Assembly (NCBI RefSeq): GCF_000993785.3
Contig: NZ_CP009922.3
Span: 4,960,001-5,024,000 of the forward strand
Reading direction: 5' to 3'
Source: Streptomyces xiamenensis
GTDB lineage: Bacteria; Actinomycetota; Actinomycetes; Streptomycetales; Streptomycetaceae
DNA length: 64,000 nucleotides
In this document: one piece after another, positions 62,972 through 64,000 of the stretch
How the letters are laid out: each line of letters starts with the position of its first letter
How positions within the stretch are numbered: position 1 is the stretch's first letter
Program-made: the position numbers and the translations under genes
Notes under the pieces: generated by a model
The model's database searches: none
What the model saw: only the letters and a program-made list of their open reading frames with translations
Told to the model about the DNA's origin: nothing

Positions 62972-63813
62972 GCGATCGCGTTCGCCTCGTCGTACCGCCG
63001 CAGCAGCAGGGCCGCCAGCTCCGGGGCGGCGCCCAGCACCGGCGCCAGGGCGTCCGCGCCGGCCTCCCGGGCCCCGGCGGCGATCCGGGCCGGCAGCCGG
63101 CCCGGCGCGATCACCAGCGGTGCGACCAGCACCCGTTCGATGCCGTCCGCGCGCAGCGCGCGGACGGCATCGGCCGTGCCGGGCGGCGCACCGGCCGCGA
63201 ACGCGGGCCGCACGGCGCCCCAGCCTCCGGCACGCGCCCACTGGCACGCCAGGGATCCCACCGCCTCGATTGCCGCCGGATCGGAGGACCCGGCGGCGGC
63301 CAGCACGACGCCCGTGCGGGACCGCGCGCGGTGACCGGGCGAGGGGCACCGCGCGGTGGCCGTGGCTGACACCGGCCCGGGTCGCCGCGCACCGGGGATC
63401 CCGGCGCCGGTGACGTCCGGCACCCGCGCGCCGTGGTCCAGCACCTCGGCCCGGGCCAGCCGGCGTTCCAGCGCCGCGAGCAGCAGGGGATCGCGCCCCA
63501 GCACCTCCGCCCGGCGGACCGTCATGCCCGGCAGCGCCCCGGCGCAGGCGGCCAGGGCGGCCGGGATGTCCGTCTTCGCGTGGTAGGCCCGGGTCAGCAG
63601 CAGCGGCACCGCGGTCACCTCCCGCTCGCCGTCCCCGTACAGACCCGCCAGCGCCTCCCGCACCCGGGGGCCGTTGAACTCCAGGAAGCCCACCGTCACC
63701 CGGAGCCCGGGGCGCAGCGACCGGATCCGCGCCGCCAGCGCGTGCACGGTCGCCGCGTGCCCCGGGTCCCGGCTGCCGTGGGCGATCAGCAGCAGCGGGG
63801 CCGCGCCGGTCAG
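62944..63813 (-). CDS. Sirohydrochlorin chelatase (CbiX/SirB type)
   Basis: Inserts iron or cobalt into sirohydrochlorin; siroheme is required by sulfite reductase, which fits this sulfur locus. A 289-residue two-domain protein. The first half begins LLLIAHGSRDPGHAATVHAL with the metal-binding His; the second half repeats the fold (VVLAAAGSSDPAAI) but has Ala at the equivalent position. The only usual start codon in frame (GTG 63747) would cut off the first strand and the His. CTG 63813, five bases after GGAGG and overlapping the permease stop (CTGA), restores a whole domain and is therefore preferred. Confidence 0.85.
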   Translation of the reverse strand: MTGAAPLLLIAHGSRDPGHAATVHALAARIRSLRPGLRVTVGFLEFNGPRVREALAGLYGDGEREVTAVPLLLTRAYHAKTDIPAALAACAGALPGMTVRRAEVLGRDPLLLAALERRLARAEVLDHGARVPDVTGAGIPGARRPGPVSATATARCPSPGHRARSRTGVVLAAAGSSDPAAIEAVGSLACQWARAGGWGAVRPAFAAGAPPGTADAVRALRADGIERVLVAPLVIAPGRLPARIAAGAREAGADALAPVLGAAPELAALLLRRYDEANAIAYRAAGTYL

Positions 63814-64000
63814 TTGTTCCTCCCCAGCAGACCGCGGCTGCGCAGCACGCGCCGCTCCAGCGGGGAGAAGAACAGCAGATCGATCGCGATCCCCACCAGC
63901 AGGATCAGGATGATGGTGGCCAGCACCCCGGACATGTTCTGCATCTGCCGGAAGCCGTCCATCAGCTGACCGAGCCCGGTGCCCAGCTTCGCCGAGTTCA
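63810..64000 (-). CDS. ssuC: Sulfonate ABC importer permease, C-terminal part
   Basis: Only the last 63 codons or so are inside the window; the gene continues past 64000. The visible end, GVLATIILILLVGIAIDLLF, is the last membrane segment, followed by a basic cytoplasmic tail (FSPLERRVLRSRGLLGRNN). This is typical of SsuC/TauC-type permeases for alkanesulfonates or taurine. The stop codon at 63810-63812 overlaps the presumed chelatase CTG start. Substrate is inferred from the neighbouring ssuE-like reductase. Confidence 0.75.
   Translation of the reverse strand, partial: NSAKLGTGLGQLMDGFRQMQNMSGVLATIILILLVGIAIDLLFFSPLERRVLRSRGLLGRNN

Overview
This is high-GC actinobacterial DNA from a Streptomyces-type chromosome. 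Codon third positions are almost all G or C, many genes start with GTG, and the genes include sporulation regulator whiI, the rok7B7-xylFGH locus, an ngcEFG chitobiose importer and SAV2148-type and DUF397 proteins. From about 14.3 kb to the right end, the content and order resemble, as I recall it, the S. coelicolor stretch from SCO5998/5999 (murA2, aconitase) to about SCO6094 (sulfonate transport). No rRNA, tRNA, insertion sequence or prophage was recognised.

Left accessory block (1-14.2 kb): a divergent module of an RsbW-like ATPase, an XRE/DUF5753 regulator and a DUF397 protein, then a complete type I-E CRISPR-Cas locus. The operon cas3-casA-casB-casC-casD-casE-cas1-cas2 is flanked by two arrays that point outward. 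Array 1 (21 repeats, read on the minus strand) lies before cas3 and array 2 (15 repeats, plus strand) follows cas2. Their repeats differ, but both start after a related 49-nt leader. cas3 and casA each carry an in-frame TTA leucine codon, and no other in-frame TTA was seen by eye in the window, which suggests bldA (developmental) control of interference.

Conserved right part (14.3-64 kb): an HTH-MurA fusion; an iron-box gene and aconitase; the ngcEFG importer, the ROK regulator and the xylFGH importer; dxs; a glyoxalase-fold protein and a degenerate LCP protein; fadB/fadA beta-oxidation; RNase D; whiI with a sigma-WhiG promoter; the coproporphyrin-dependent heme genes hemE-cgoX-chdC; PPK2, ZapE-like ATPase, RibD-like reductase, murC, msrB, a PfkB kinase; treZ and treY; an SAV2148-type HEPN protein, a phospholipid synthase and a macrolide glycosyltransferase.

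The right end is a sulfur-metabolism cluster: cysteine dioxygenase plus rhodanese on one side, an FMN reductase on the other, then a winged-helix regulator, a sirohydrochlorin chelatase and the end of a sulfonate permease. Two divergent, apparently leaderless mini-ORFs encode HVD-type leader peptides ahead of the dioxygenase and the reductase, suggesting paired sulfur-responsive attenuators.

All positions, motifs and hairpins were read by eye. No database search, folding or expression data support them.
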